In this document: piece by piece, positions 1 through 7,707 of the stretch
Position numbering within the stretch: the first letter of the stretch is position 1
Layout: the number at the start of each line of letters is the position of its first letter
Assembly: GCF_005877005.1 (NCBI RefSeq)
Contig: NZ_SSNH01000007.1
Span: 124,001 to 188,000 of the forward strand
Direction: 5' to 3'
From: Sinomonas susongensis
GTDB lineage: Bacteria > Actinomycetota > Actinomycetes > Actinomycetales > Micrococcaceae
DNA: 64,000 bases
Notes under the pieces: model-generated
What the model saw: the letters and a program-made list of their open reading frames with translations, nothing else
What the model was told of the DNA's origin: nothing
Database searches by the model: none
Position numbers and translations under genes: made by a program

Positions 1-261
1 GCCCAGCGCGGGGCCGAGCAGGCCGCGGCGGAACTCAGCGAGGCGGAGCGGAGCGTCACCGAGACGGCTGCCCGGCGCGAGGGAATCTCGAGGGAACTGG
101 ACGAGCTGCGCGAGCGGGTTACCGAGTTGGAGGAGCAGCTCGAAGCCGTCGGCCGGGAAGCCGGCTACGCGGAGCGGACGCGGAGGCTGGCCGCCCGTCT
201 CGCCGAGCAGGAGCGCCGAGCAGCGGATCGGGCGCGCGAGCGGCTCGAGCGGCTCTCGTAA
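1..261 (+). CDS. C-terminal fragment of a coiled-coil protein
   Basis: The window opens inside an open frame that reads through to a TAA at 259-261, so only the last 86 residues are visible. They are almost entirely Ala, Arg, Glu, Gln and Leu with heptad-like spacing (for example ELDELRERVTELEEQL), which predicts a long coiled coil and no recognisable catalytic motif. The function cannot be assigned from this end. SMC-like, DivIVA-like or general structural coiled-coil proteins are all possible. The following gene is convergent, with only about 40 bases between the stops and no obvious terminator hairpin. Confidence 0.7.
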   Translation, partial: AQRGAEQAAAELSEAERSVTETAARREGISRELDELRERVTELEEQLEAVGREAGYAERTRRLAARLAEQERRAADRARERLERLS

Positions 262-304
262 CTCCGGTTTCGAAGGTGGTCCCAGGGTCCGATTAGAGTC
301 CCGT

Positions 305-1339
305 TCAGTTTGTCGCAGACTGCTCCCCGGGCCTCAAGGACGGGGAGGCGTCGACCCCTGACGCCTCCTGCATCCCACCGAGGACGGCCGTGATCGCCTC
401 CTGGGACGTCCGTCGCGGCTCCCAGCCGAGCTCCTCGCGCGCACGCCTCGTGTCCATGACGGGGACTTGAAGCGCCATGTCGATCCACCCGGGGTCCGAA
501 CGCTGGAGCCTCAACTGCCACGACGCCCAGACGAGGCTCCGCAGTGCCCCCGTCGGGACCGGGATCGACCAGCGCGCCCCCACGACAGGCGGCAGCGTCT
601 TCCTGTCGAGGGCTGGCTCGGCGGCGATGTTGAAGGCGCCCCGCGCGCCCGAGACGAGCGCGAGGCGGTAGGCCTCGGCGACGTCGTCCGCGTGCACCGC
701 CTGGAAGACCATGCCCGGCGGCACGGGCAGGACAGGGGAGCGAAGACGAGCCACCTGGACGGGGATGAACGGCCCCAGGAAGAACCGCCCGACCTCAGAG
801 GCCTGCCCGGACTGGAAGATGAGCCCGGGCCGCAGCCGCGCGACGGCGATCTCCGGGTGGGTCGCCTCAACGTCGTCGAGGAGCCGCTCCACGGCGGCCT
901 TGTGACGGCTGTAGTGCGAGGTGTGGATCCCGCCGGTCGGCCACCTCTCGTCAATGCGGCGGTCCTTGGGCGCCGGGCTGTACGCCCCGACCGACGATGC
1001 GTACACGATCTGGCGGACGCCCGCCGCCACGGCGGCGTCGAACACCTTCGAGCTGCCGGTCACGTTGGTCGCGAACAGCACGGACTCCCGGTGGTTCGGC
1101 TGGATCAGCCAGGCGAGGTGGACGACGGCGTCACACCCCGCGAACGCCTCCTCCAGCTGTGCCACAGCACCCGGCGCACTGATGTCCACCGACCTCCACG
1201 TGGCGTGGCGGTAAGGCTCCGCCCCGGCGTCCGGCAGCCGGCGCTCGATGCCGACGACGTCGTGGCCTCCCTCGGCGCCGAGACGCCGGAGCAGCGCAGT
1301 GCCGGCGTTTCCCGTGGCTCCCACGATCGCGATGCGCAT
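305..1339 (-). CDS. NAD-dependent epimerase/dehydratase (extended SDR)
   Basis: A 344-residue extended short-chain dehydrogenase/reductase. The N-terminal Rossmann motif GATGNAG is at residues 7-13, and the catalytic pair of the YxxxK motif is Tyr143 and Lys147 in SHYSRHK. The family acts on nucleotide sugars or similar hydroxylated substrates with NAD(P); the substrate here is unknown. The ATG at 1339 has a GAAGGAG ribosome-binding site seven bases upstream on the minus strand. The last ~25 residues are low complexity. It is divergent from the DedA-like gene, with about 130 bases between them holding that gene's promoter. It could equally be called an NAD(P)H-binding or UDP-glucose 4-epimerase-like protein; only the fold is certain. 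Confidence 0.85.
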   Translation of the reverse strand: MRIAIVGATGNAGTALLRRLGAEGGHDVVGIERRLPDAGAEPYRHATWRSVDISAPGAVAQLEEAFAGCDAVVHLAWLIQPNHRESVLFATNVTGSSKVFDAAVAAGVRQIVYASSVGAYSPAPKDRRIDERWPTGGIHTSHYSRHKAAVERLLDDVEATHPEIAVARLRPGLIFQSGQASEVGRFFLGPFIPVQVARLRSPVLPVPPGMVFQAVHADDVAEAYRLALVSGARGAFNIAAEPALDRKTLPPVVGARWSIPVPTGALRSLVWASWQLRLQRSDPGWIDMALQVPVMDTRRAREELGWEPRRTSQEAITAVLGGMQEASGVDASPSLRPGEQSATN

Positions 1340-1427
1340 GTGCGTGCTCCTTCTCGAATTCGGGCCTCCCCCTACTCCTGCCCACTGGGCGGAGAGGCAA
1401 GCAGGGAAGCCCGTGGCGCACCTCGAC

Positions 1428-1433
1428 TAGACT
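1428..1433 (+). promoter_or_regulatory. -10 element TAGACT for the DedA-like gene
   Basis: TAGACT lies about 38 bases before the GTG start at 1471. The same hexamer recurs before five other genes in this window. No good -35 hexamer is visible, so the call rests on the recurrent -10 alone. Confidence 0.4.
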
Positions 1434-1470
1434 GAAAAGCCGGTGCTGCCGCCACGAGGAGGGAGAGAGG

Positions 1471-2013
1471 GTGTCGCTCGACCAGCTGCTCGAGCTGCCC
1501 TTCGAGACCGCCGTGGCCGCATTGTTCGCCATCGTCCTCTGCCGGACGAACGGCACCTACTGGCTCGGCCGGGGCGTTGCCGCGGGCTACGGCAAGACCA
1601 GATGGGCTCGACGCTCGCGCCCCGGGAAGCTGCGGCGTGCCCGTCGGCTCATCGACCGATGGGGTCCGTTCGCGATCGTCCTCACGTTCCTGACTGTCGG
1701 GCTCCAGACCACGGTCAACTTCGCCGCGGGCGTGACGCGGATGCGGCTCCGCTACTACATCCCCGCGACGGTCGTAGGCTCTGCCGCCTGGGCGCTCATC
1801 TATGCGACGGTTGGCCTGGCCGCCGTCGAGCTTGTCCTCCAGCACGCCGCAGCGTCGCCGTGGGCCTGGGGCATCGCCGCCGCGGTGCTGGGCGCCGTCG
1901 TCGTCCGCTTCGCGCGGGCCGTGCTCCGCCGCGGGAAGTCAGGGGACGCGAGTGCCGTTAGGGTAGACGAGGCGCGCGAGCACACCGCGCCGGAAGAAAG
2001 GAACATCGCGTGA
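1471..2013 (+). CDS. Short DedA-family (VTT domain) membrane protein
   Basis: A 180-residue membrane protein. The block TVGLQTTVNFAAGVTRM followed by a hydrophobic stretch and SAAWALIYATVG matches the conserved core of DedA/SNARE-associated (VTT) proteins, which in other bacteria include lipid-carrier flippases. Segments near residues 5-25, 70-90, 105-125 and 130-150 are hydrophobic, and a basic tail follows. It is shorter than a typical ~200-220 residue DedA protein. The start is GTG 1471 behind GAGGGAGAGAGG. Its stop overlaps the start of the thioesterase gene by four bases, so the two are probably cotranscribed. The exact substrate is unknown. Confidence 0.7.
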   Translation: MSLDQLLELPFETAVAALFAIVLCRTNGTYWLGRGVAAGYGKTRWARRSRPGKLRRARRLIDRWGPFAIVLTFLTVGLQTTVNFAAGVTRMRLRYYIPATVVGSAAWALIYATVGLAAVELVLQHAAASPWAWGIAAAVLGAVVVRFARAVLRRGKSGDASAVRVDEAREHTAPEERNIA

Positions 2014-2828
2014 CGGAGACGCAGCAGGCGAGCGAGCAGATCGAGCTCGCGGAGGGCGACTTCTACTATGAGGACCTCGGCGGCGGCCGCTACCGGTCGA
2101 CCATCCATGCCCAAGGCGCGTGGAACGCGCACGAGCAGCATATGGCGCCGCCGTCCGGACTCCTCGCCCACGCCCTCGAGCGGCACGAACCCCGCGAGGG
2201 ACTCCGTATTGCCCGCATCAGCTACGAGATCCTCGGCCTGATCCATGCGGGGGAATGCGAGGTCACCACGAAGACCGTCCGCCCCGGCCGCACCATCGAG
2301 CTCATCCAGGCCGAACTCTCGGCCAAGGGCCGTCCCGTCATCCGCGCCACGGCCTGGCGCCTCGCCCAGAGCGACACGTCGGCGGTCGCCGCCGTCGAAG
2401 ACCCCCGGATCCCGCGGCGCGAGGACTGCGACCGCTGGGACGGCACCACGGAGTGGCCGGGCGGGTACATCCGCTCCCTCGAGATGTACCAGGCCCCGCA
2501 TCACCGCTCAGGGAACGGGACCGTGTGGATCCGCACCGCGTACCCGCTCATCGCGGGCGTCGAGAGCCCGGACTGGGTGCGCCTCATGGGCCTCGTGGAC
2601 ACCGCCAACGGAATCGCCACCCGGGTCCCGCCGGGCCCCGGGAGTTGGGCCTTCCCGAACGTCGACCTGCAGATCCACCTCTACCGGCAGCCGTCGGGAG
2701 AGTGGCTGGGCATCGACAACGCTGTCTCGTTCGGTTCCGACGGGATCGGCCTCACGTCCTCGATCCTGCATGACGACGACGGCCCGTTCGGCCGGGCGGA
2801 GCAGATCCTCACGATCCGCCGGACCTGA
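2010..2828 (+). CDS. Acyl-CoA thioesterase family protein (double hot-dog)
   Basis: A 272-residue protein resembling the TesB-like thioesterase superfamily: an N-terminal hot-dog half with the block GEDFYYEDLGGGRYRSTIHAQGAWN-like opening and a second half ending in the typical DxxxxFGSDGIGLTSSILHDDDGPFGRAEQ pattern of this group. Such enzymes hydrolyse acyl-CoA thioesters in the cytoplasm. Its GTG start overlaps the preceding stop (GTGA), and AAAGGA lies just upstream, so translation is likely coupled to the DedA-like gene. The next gene, a lipoate-ligase-like protein, begins three bases after its stop. The thioesterase call is from overall resemblance; the substrate is unknown. Confidence 0.75.
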   Translation: MTETQQASEQIELAEGDFYYEDLGGGRYRSTIHAQGAWNAHEQHMAPPSGLLAHALERHEPREGLRIARISYEILGLIHAGECEVTTKTVRPGRTIELIQAELSAKGRPVIRATAWRLAQSDTSAVAAVEDPRIPRREDCDRWDGTTEWPGGYIRSLEMYQAPHHRSGNGTVWIRTAYPLIAGVESPDWVRLMGLVDTANGIATRVPPGPGSWAFPNVDLQIHLYRQPSGEWLGIDNAVSFGSDGIGLTSSILHDDDGPFGRAEQILTIRRT

Positions 2829-2830
2829 GC

Positions 2831-3571
2831 ATGGCTGCGTGGAACGACGGCGCATCAGCGCCCCTCGCTGTCATCGAGGACCGTGACACGAGCGACGCCG
2901 CCGCCCAGCTGGCTCGCGCGGCCGAGCTCCTCGACGAGGTCAAGCGGGGCATGCGGGGGCCGACGCTGCGGCTCTACCGGCCCCGGCCGACGATGGCGTT
3001 CGGCCAGAGGGATACCCGGCTGCCCGGCTTCGAGGCTGCCCGCGCTGCTTCCCTGGCGCATGGCTTCGAGCCGGTGGTGCGGAAGGCCGGCGGACGCGCT
3101 GCCGCCTACCACGAGGGGACGCTGATCGTGGACCACATCGAGCCCGCGTCCGAGGCGATGGTGGGGCACAGGCACCGCTTCGAGGTGTTCGGCGAGCTCT
3201 ATGCGGACGTGCTCCGCGGCCTGGGCGTCGACGCGCGGGTCGGCGAGATTCCGGGCGAGTACTGCCCGGGGGAGTACAGCGTCCACGGCGTGCCGGGGCT
3301 CGGCTCGACGGCGGCCGGTCCAGTCAAGCTCGTCGGCACGGCCCAGCGCGTCGTCGCCGGGGCGTGGCTCTTCTCGTCAGTGTTCGTGGTGAGCGACGCG
3401 GCTCCCGTACGCGCTGTGCTCACCGACGTCTATCGCGCGCTCGAACTGCCCTTCGACCCCCGCACGGCTGGCGCCGCAGACGACGTCGTCCCCGGCCTCA
3501 CCGTCGACGCCGTCGAGCGCTCGCTCCTCGAGATGTACGCAGAGCAGGGCGCTCTGGCCGTTCCGCTCTAG
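2831..3571 (+). CDS. Lipoate-protein ligase A / BPL-LPL family protein
   Basis: A 246-residue member of the biotin/lipoate protein ligase catalytic family. The conserved lysine of the KxxGxAQR motif is Lys166 in KLVGTAQR, preceded by the family segment with R-K-A-G-G-R-A-A-A-Y-H near residue 84 (usually RRxxGGG-A-V-Y-H). Members ligate or transfer lipoyl or octanoyl groups to 2-oxoacid dehydrogenase E2 domains or glycine-cleavage H protein. The start ATG at 2831 is two bases after the thioesterase stop. The short C terminus lacks the accessory domain of E. coli LplA, so it is closer to LplA-catalytic-only or LipM-type proteins. The activity is inferred from family. Confidence 0.75.
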   Translation: MAAWNDGASAPLAVIEDRDTSDAAAQLARAAELLDEVKRGMRGPTLRLYRPRPTMAFGQRDTRLPGFEAARAASLAHGFEPVVRKAGGRAAAYHEGTLIVDHIEPASEAMVGHRHRFEVFGELYADVLRGLGVDARVGEIPGEYCPGEYSVHGVPGLGSTAAGPVKLVGTAQRVVAGAWLFSSVFVVSDAAPVRAVLTDVYRALELPFDPRTAGAADDVVPGLTVDAVERSLLEMYAEQGALAVPL

Positions 3572-3577
3572 CCTGTC

Positions 3578-3605
3578 GAGGCGCCACTGGCTGTCAAGGC
3601 GCCTC
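3578..3605. terminator. Hairpin between convergent genes
   Basis: GAGGCGCC at 3578-3585 pairs with GGCGCCTC at 3598-3605 across a 12-base loop, between the convergent lipoate-ligase-like gene and the MBL gene. There is no U-tract on either strand, so termination strength is uncertain. Confidence 0.45.
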
Positions 3606-3623
3606 TGGGCGCCGTGTGGGCGG

Positions 3624-4253
3624 TCAGTGCCCGCGATCGATCCACTCCTGCAGATGCGGGGCCTCGGCGCCTATGGACGTGGCATCTCCATGGCCGGGAT
3701 TGACGAGCGTGTCCGCGGGGAGCGTGAGGAGGCGCTCCCGGATCGAGGTGATGATCGTCGGGAAGTCGCTGTAGGAACGCCCTGTCGCGCCGGGGCCGCC
3801 CTGGAAGAGCGTGTCGCCGGTGAAGACGGTGCCGAGTGCGGGCAGGTGGAAGCTCACCGAGCCCGGCGAATGGCCCGGGGTGTGCAGCGCGACGAGCTCG
3901 GCGCCCGCGGCCTGGAAGCGCTGGCCGTCGGCGATCTCGGAGTCCGGGCGGCTGCCCGGGTAGACCGCCTCCCAGAGCACCTGGTCCCCAGGGTGCAGAT
4001 GGATGGGGGCAGAGACTCGCTCCGCGAAGTCCCGGGCCTGCCGGATATGGTCGTCATGGCCGTGCGTGAGCAGCACGGCCGTGACCGTTCGGCCCCCGAC
4101 CGCCTCCGCGACCTGGCCGGCGTCGTGCGCGGGATCGATCACGACGACGCTCTCGTCGTCGCCCACGAGCCAGACGTTGTTGTCCACGTCCCACGTGCCC
4201 CCGTCGAGCGAGAACGTGCCCGAAGTGACGATGCGCTCGATCCGCACCGCCAT
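3624..4253 (-). CDS. MBL-fold metallo-hydrolase, partner of mycothiol formaldehyde dehydrogenase
   Basis: A 209-residue metallo-beta-lactamase-fold hydrolase. The metal motif THGHDDH is at residues 63-69; further ligands are His128 (HTPGHS), Asp147 (FTGDTLF) and His188 (NPGHGD), a glyoxalase II-like set. Its ATG overlaps the dehydrogenase TGA (TGATG), so translation is coupled. In Mycobacterium tuberculosis mscR is likewise followed by an MBL gene (Rv2259-Rv2260). By analogy it should hydrolyse the S-formylmycothiol product to formate plus mycothiol; that reaction is inferred. The frame stays open upstream, but the coupled ATG and the start of homology fix the start at 4253. Confidence 0.88.
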   Translation of the reverse strand: MAVRIERIVTSGTFSLDGGTWDVDNNVWLVGDDESVVVIDPAHDAGQVAEAVGGRTVTAVLLTHGHDDHIRQARDFAERVSAPIHLHPGDQVLWEAVYPGSRPDSEIADGQRFQAAGAELVALHTPGHSPGSVSFHLPALGTVFTGDTLFQGGPGATGRSYSDFPTIITSIRERLLTLPADTLVNPGHGDATSIGAEAPHLQEWIDRGH

Positions 4254-5347
4254 CAGACCTCCACCACCGAGCGGAGGACCTCGCCGCGGTGCATCTTCTC
4301 GAATGCGGCCTCGACGTCGCCGAGCCCGATCCGCTCGCTGACGAACGCGTCGAGCGGGAGGCGGCCGAGCCGGTACTGGTCCACGAGCATGGGGAAGTCG
4401 CGGCTCGGCAGGCAGTCGCCGTACCACGAGGACTTGAGCGAGCCGCCGCGCCCGAACACGTCGAGGAGCGGCAGTTCGAGCGTCATGTCCGGGGTCGGGA
4501 CCCCGACTAGCACGACGCGGCCTGCGAGGTCGCGCGCGTAGAACGCCTGCTTGTAGGTCTCGGGCCGGCCGACGGCGTCGATCACGACGTCGGCCCCGAA
4601 GCCGTTCGTGAGCGCGCGGATCGCCTCGACCGGGTCCTGCTCCCGGGAGACCACGCCGTGGGTCGCGCCGAGCCTCTTGGCGACCTCGACCTTGGCGGGG
4701 TCAAGGTCGACGGCGATGATCGTCGTCGCGCCCGCGAGCCGGGCTCCCGCGATGGCCGCGCAGCCGACGCCGCCGCAGCCGATGACGGCGACCGACTCGC
4801 CGCGCTGGACGGCACCCGTGTTGATCGCCGCGCCGATGCCGGCCATGATGCCGCAGCCGAGCAGGCCAACCGCGGCCGGGTCGACGTCGTCGTCGATCTT
4901 GGTGCACTGCCCGGCCGCAACGAGAGTCTTCTCGGCGAAGGAGCCGATGCCAAGGGCCGGTGAGAGCGGCGTGCCGTCCTGAAGGGTCATCTTCTGGGTC
5001 GCGTTGTGGGTGGCGAAGCAGTACTGGGGCTGGCCCTTCCTGCAGGCGCGGCACTCGCCGCAGACTGCGCGCCAGTTCAGGATGACGCGGTCACCCGGCT
5101 CGAGGTCCGTCACGTCCGGGCCGACGGCGCTCACGACGGCGGTCGACTCGTGGCCGAGGAGATAGGGGTAGTCGTCGCCGATGCCGCCGAGCTGGTAGTG
5201 CAGGTCAGTGTGGCAGACTCCGCACGTCAGGACGCCGACGAGCGCCTCGCCCGGGCCAGGGTCGGGCACCAGAATCGTCTCTACGGTCGCTGGCGCGCCC
5301 TTCTCGCGGACGACGACGGCCTTCACTTCGTGAACGGTCTGGGCCAA
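4253..5347 (-). CDS. mscR: S-(hydroxymethyl)mycothiol dehydrogenase
   Basis: A 364-residue zinc-dependent class III-like alcohol dehydrogenase. Catalytic zinc ligands are visible at Cys42 (TCGVCHTD) and the GHE at 65-67; the structural zinc cysteines are 96, 99, 102 and 110. The stretch [13 protein letters not shown] followed by [13 protein letters not shown] is the signature of actinobacterial MscR (MSH-dependent formaldehyde dehydrogenase). The NAD fold motif GCGGVG follows near residue 180. It oxidises the formaldehyde-mycothiol adduct with NAD in formaldehyde and nitrosothiol detoxification. The only upstream start in frame is TTG at 5347, eight bases after a GGAGG that is buried in a strong hairpin. 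A GTG seven codons in is an alternative. Confidence 0.9.
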   Translation of the reverse strand: MAQTVHEVKAVVVREKGAPATVETILVPDPGPGEALVGVLTCGVCHTDLHYQLGGIGDDYPYLLGHESTAVVSAVGPDVTDLEPGDRVILNWRAVCGECRACRKGQPQYCFATHNATQKMTLQDGTPLSPALGIGSFAEKTLVAAGQCTKIDDDVDPAAVGLLGCGIMAGIGAAINTGAVQRGESVAVIGCGGVGCAAIAGARLAGATTIIAVDLDPAKVEVAKRLGATHGVVSREQDPVEAIRALTNGFGADVVIDAVGRPETYKQAFYARDLAGRVVLVGVPTPDMTLELPLLDVFGRGGSLKSSWYGDCLPSRDFPMLVDQYRLGRLPLDAFVSERIGLGDVEAAFEKMHRGEVLRSVVEV

Positions 5348-5349
5348 TG

Positions 5350-5423
5350 AAAAAACCTCCGGTGGGTCCCCGACGGATGAGATGCCTTGACGGCTCTGCC
5401 ATCCTACGGGGAGCCACCGGAGG
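5350..5423 (-). terminator. Long hairpin with U6 immediately before mscR (terminator or attenuator)
   Basis: On the minus strand a 10-bp arm (5423-5414) pairs exactly with 5365-5356. Nested inside are the pairs TCCCC/GGGGA and GGATG/CATCC, giving a nearly continuous ~20-bp stem, followed by six U residues (5355-5350). It lies after the mycoredoxin stop and ends two bases before the mscR TTG. The 3' arm contains the mscR Shine-Dalgarno GGAGG. It therefore reads both as an intrinsic terminator for mycoredoxin and as a structure that hides the mscR ribosome-binding site. Confidence 0.75.
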
Positions 5424-5447
5424 CGACGCCAATCGCTCCTCAGGCGG

Positions 5448-5708
5448 TCAGACTCCGAGCTTCTCCTTCACCTGCGCGGCCGAGGGGTTGGTCGCCGCCG
5501 TGCCGTCGGGGAAGATCACGGTGGGTACGGTCTGGTTGCCGTCGTTGAGCTGTTCAACGAGCTCGGCCGTTCCCTCGACCTCCTCGATGTTGACCTCGGT
5601 GTAGCCGATGCCCTGGGCATCCAGCTGCTTCTTGAGGCGCTTGCAGTAGCCGCACCACGTGGTCGAGAACATCGTGATCGTGCCGTCGGCGGGGGTGAAG
5701 TCGTTCAT
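5448..5708 (-). CDS. mrx1: Mycoredoxin (glutaredoxin-like, CGYC)
   Basis: An 86-residue glutaredoxin-fold protein with the active site [15 protein letters not shown] (Cys19 and Cys22). The length and the CGYC site match mycoredoxin-1 of actinobacteria, which reduces mixed disulfides with mycothiol. The later residues [16 protein letters not shown] contain the cis-Pro TVP loop that binds the thiol. The start ATG at 5708 has a GAGGAG ribosome-binding site. The frame stays open further upstream but with no homology. It lies directly upstream of mscR on the same strand, separated by a strong hairpin, so the locus groups mycothiol-dependent redox functions. Confidence 0.88.
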   Translation of the reverse strand: MNDFTPADGTITMFSTTWCGYCKRLKKQLDAQGIGYTEVNIEEVEGTAELVEQLNDGNQTVPTVIFPDGTAATNPSAAQVKEKLGV

Positions 5709-5797
5709 GGGTGCACTCCTCGAGCGGTGGGAATCTTCCGAACCCGAAAACGATGTCTGACGCTCAAGTATTCCGGACCTACGCCGCGGACCGCAGG

Positions 5798-6898
5798 TCA
5801 TGCACCTGCGCCGCTGCCCGAGAGGTACGTTCCCCCGCATGCCTCTGCGAGCCCTGTGCCGAACAGTGCCGCGGGCGTGAAGGCGCCCGGCCGTCCGCCT
5901 CCGGCGAGCAGTCTGGCGACGGCTTCGGCGGGCACGGCACCCGTGAACTGCTGGGCATCGCCGAGGCGCAGCCAGCCTTCGCGACGGGTTCCGTCGGCCC
6001 AGCTCATCGTCGCGTGTGCCCAGGAGTGCTCCCGCGGTCGCGCGTGTGCGCCGACCTCGGCGGCGGCGATCCGACGCCGGAGGAATTCGCGGAACGGCCG
6101 GATCGCCAGCAGCGGCGCGCCGACGGGCAGCGCGGGCCTCGCGATCCGCGACGTGGGAGCCTCGCTCGACGCCGCGACGACGTTGGGCGCTCCGGTTGCC
6201 CGCTGCGCCGCGACCAGTTCGCCCAACGGCATGCCCCCTGTCGTCACCGCGCTGCCGTCCGGCAGCAGGAGCGGCTGCGGCGAACCCGCAAGCCGATCGG
6301 CCACGAGTCGGCCGTCCCGGTAGCGGCGGCCCTGGAACCTGCCGCCGCCTTCGACGCCCGGCAAGCCCTCGACGAGCGTGGCGGCCAGCGCTTCACCGAG
6401 CCGCCCCTGTTCCACCGCCATCGACGGCACCATGTCGACGCGGACCCGCTCCGGTGCCGGCATCCCCTCGCTCAGGCGAAGCGCCACGCTCTCGGTTGCG
6501 GTGACGCCGAATCCGGCGCCTGTGACGAAGGTCGAACGTGCGGCCACCGCGTCGTCGTGCCGCCGCAGCGTCGCCAGCACTGATGCCACGTCATTGGCGA
6601 GGTCGAGGTAGTGCGCGCCGACGGACAAGCACGCCTCGCCCACCGTCACTGCAGCGTCGAAGAACGGACCGACGGTGTTGACGACCACGACCGGCCGGCG
6701 ACGGCGGATCTCGTCGCACATCGCATCCGTCGTCATGGCAGCGACGGTCTGGAGTCCGCCAAGCGCCCCCGCAGCGTCCGCCAGACGAGCGGCGTCGCGC
6801 CCGACGAGTGTCGGTTCGATGCCCCGGTGCAGCAGCTCAGCCGCGATGGCCCGCGCCGAGCGGCCCGTGCCGCCGAGTATCCATGCCTTGTTGCCCAT
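5798..6898 (-). CDS. Saccharopine dehydrogenase-like NAD(P)-binding oxidoreductase
   Basis: A 366-residue protein that opens with a Rossmann fold (WILGGTGRSAR near residues 6-16) and continues with VVNTVGPFFDAAVTVGEACLSVGAHYLDLANDV, the hallmark of the saccharopine dehydrogenase NADP-binding family in actinobacteria and eukaryotes. Substrates for this group are mostly unknown; mycobacterial relatives include trans-acting enoyl reductases for lipid synthesis. The ATG at 6898 is the start of homology; the open frame upstream of it overlaps the TetR gene and is not coding. It is divergent from the TetR regulator, which probably controls it. Confidence 0.78.
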   Translation of the reverse strand: MGNKAWILGGTGRSARAIAAELLHRGIEPTLVGRDAARLADAAGALGGLQTVAAMTTDAMCDEIRRRRPVVVVNTVGPFFDAAVTVGEACLSVGAHYLDLANDVASVLATLRRHDDAVAARSTFVTGAGFGVTATESVALRLSEGMPAPERVRVDMVPSMAVEQGRLGEALAATLVEGLPGVEGGGRFQGRRYRDGRLVADRLAGSPQPLLLPDGSAVTTGGMPLGELVAAQRATGAPNVVAASSEAPTSRIARPALPVGAPLLAIRPFREFLRRRIAAAEVGAHARPREHSWAHATMSWADGTRREGWLRLGDAQQFTGAVPAEAVARLLAGGGRPGAFTPAALFGTGLAEACGGTYLSGSGAGA

Positions 6899-6988
6899 GT
6901 CGATTCTCCGTCTTCTGTGCAGCGTCTTGCACTGTGCATCGTTCGCCCAGGCGTCGTTCCTGGAGACGCGGAGGAGGTGATGGCATTC

Positions 6989-7030
6989 CGTGTCATCGAA
7001 GTCTACGTCGTCAGGGCACGTCGTGTCATC
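6989..7030. promoter_or_regulatory. Paired CGTGTCATC direct repeats in the tetR intergenic region
   Basis: CGTGTCATC occurs at 6989-6997 and again at 7022-7030, 33 bases (about three helical turns) apart, between the divergent saccharopine-dehydrogenase-like and tetR genes. The GTCAT core recurs in a palindrome just after tetR. These are candidate operator half-sites; binding is inferred. Confidence 0.35.
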
Positions 7031-7045
7031 AGTTATCGTGGTCCG

Positions 7046-7609
7046 GTGAGCAGATGGCGGCCGGGTGCGCGTGAACGGCTCCGTGCCGCGGCCCTCGAAC
7101 TCTTTACCGAGCAGGGCTTCTCGGCAACGACGGTGCCGCAGATCACGGAGCGTGCCGGCCTCACGACCCGCACCTTCTTCAGGCATTTCGCCGACAAGCG
7201 CGAGGTCTTGTTCGCCGACGAGCAGGCGGCCCAGACGGCGGCGGCAATGATGGCGAACGCCCCGCGCCACGTACCTCCGCTCGAATTGATCCTCGAGGGC
7301 CTTCGCACCATCGCTACCACCGCCTTCGACGGGCGCAAGGCGGAGATGGGCAAGCTCAGGCGCCTGGTTCGCGAGAACGAGGAGCTTCGCGAGCGAGATC
7401 TGCGCAAGCGGGCCAGCCTGAGCGAGGCGATTCGCGACGGCTTCGCCGCGCGCGGGCTCCCGTCCCTCGATGCCGCCGTGTACGCCCAGGTTGCCGTAGT
7501 CCTGCTCTACACCGCGATCGACCAGTGGCTCGACGACGCAGACGGGCGCCCTCTCGAGGAGTTCGTGCCCGAGGTGCTCGCAGCATTGCGCAGCTCGGTG
7601 CTGATGTAA
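7046..7609 (+). CDS. TetR family transcriptional regulator
   Basis: A 187-residue regulator. The N-terminal helix-turn-helix runs ARERLRAAALELFTEQGFSATTVPQITERAGLTTRTFFRHFADKREVLFAD-like over residues 8-57, matching TetR_N with the conserved TTRTFFRHFxxK recognition region. The C-terminal ligand-binding part is helical and unassigned. GTG 7046 is chosen because it begins right before the HTH domain. An in-frame ATG at 6980 with GAGGAGG only two bases upstream is an alternative that adds 22 residues. It is divergent from the saccharopine-dehydrogenase-like gene and may also act on the downstream Fe-alcohol dehydrogenase, whose upstream region holds a related palindrome. Confidence 0.85.
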   Translation: MSRWRPGARERLRAAALELFTEQGFSATTVPQITERAGLTTRTFFRHFADKREVLFADEQAAQTAAAMMANAPRHVPPLELILEGLRTIATTAFDGRKAEMGKLRRLVRENEELRERDLRKRASLSEAIRDGFAARGLPSLDAAVYAQVAVVLLYTAIDQWLDDADGRPLEEFVPEVLAALRSSVLM

Positions 7610-7615
7610 CGAGAG

Positions 7616-7632
7616 ATGACGTCATGTAGGCT
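7616..7632 (+). promoter_or_regulatory. Palindrome ATGACGTCAT next to a TAGGCT -10
   Basis: A perfect 10-bp palindrome (7616-7625) directly precedes a TAGGCT -10-like hexamer (7627-7632) upstream of the Fe-alcohol dehydrogenase. A repressor bound here would block the promoter. Its GTCAT half matches the repeats in the tetR intergenic region. Confidence 0.35.
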
Positions 7633-7707
7633 CAAACTTGTTTCGTCCGACGCCTCCCCGGGGCATTCCCGAAGGGGGGCCGGCCGCCTCCTACGTCAGG
7701 AGTGAGC

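Noticed and set aside
5347-5604. Plus-strand ORF starting MKKPPVG in the mrx1-mscR gap
   Set aside because: It is the complement of the U6 hairpin and then runs antisense to mycoredoxin; the mirror structure explains the sequence.
6611-7045. N-terminal half of the long frame that ends as the TetR gene
   Set aside because: This part overlaps the saccharopine-dehydrogenase-like gene on the other strand and has no homology; the regulator starts at 7046 or at most 6980.
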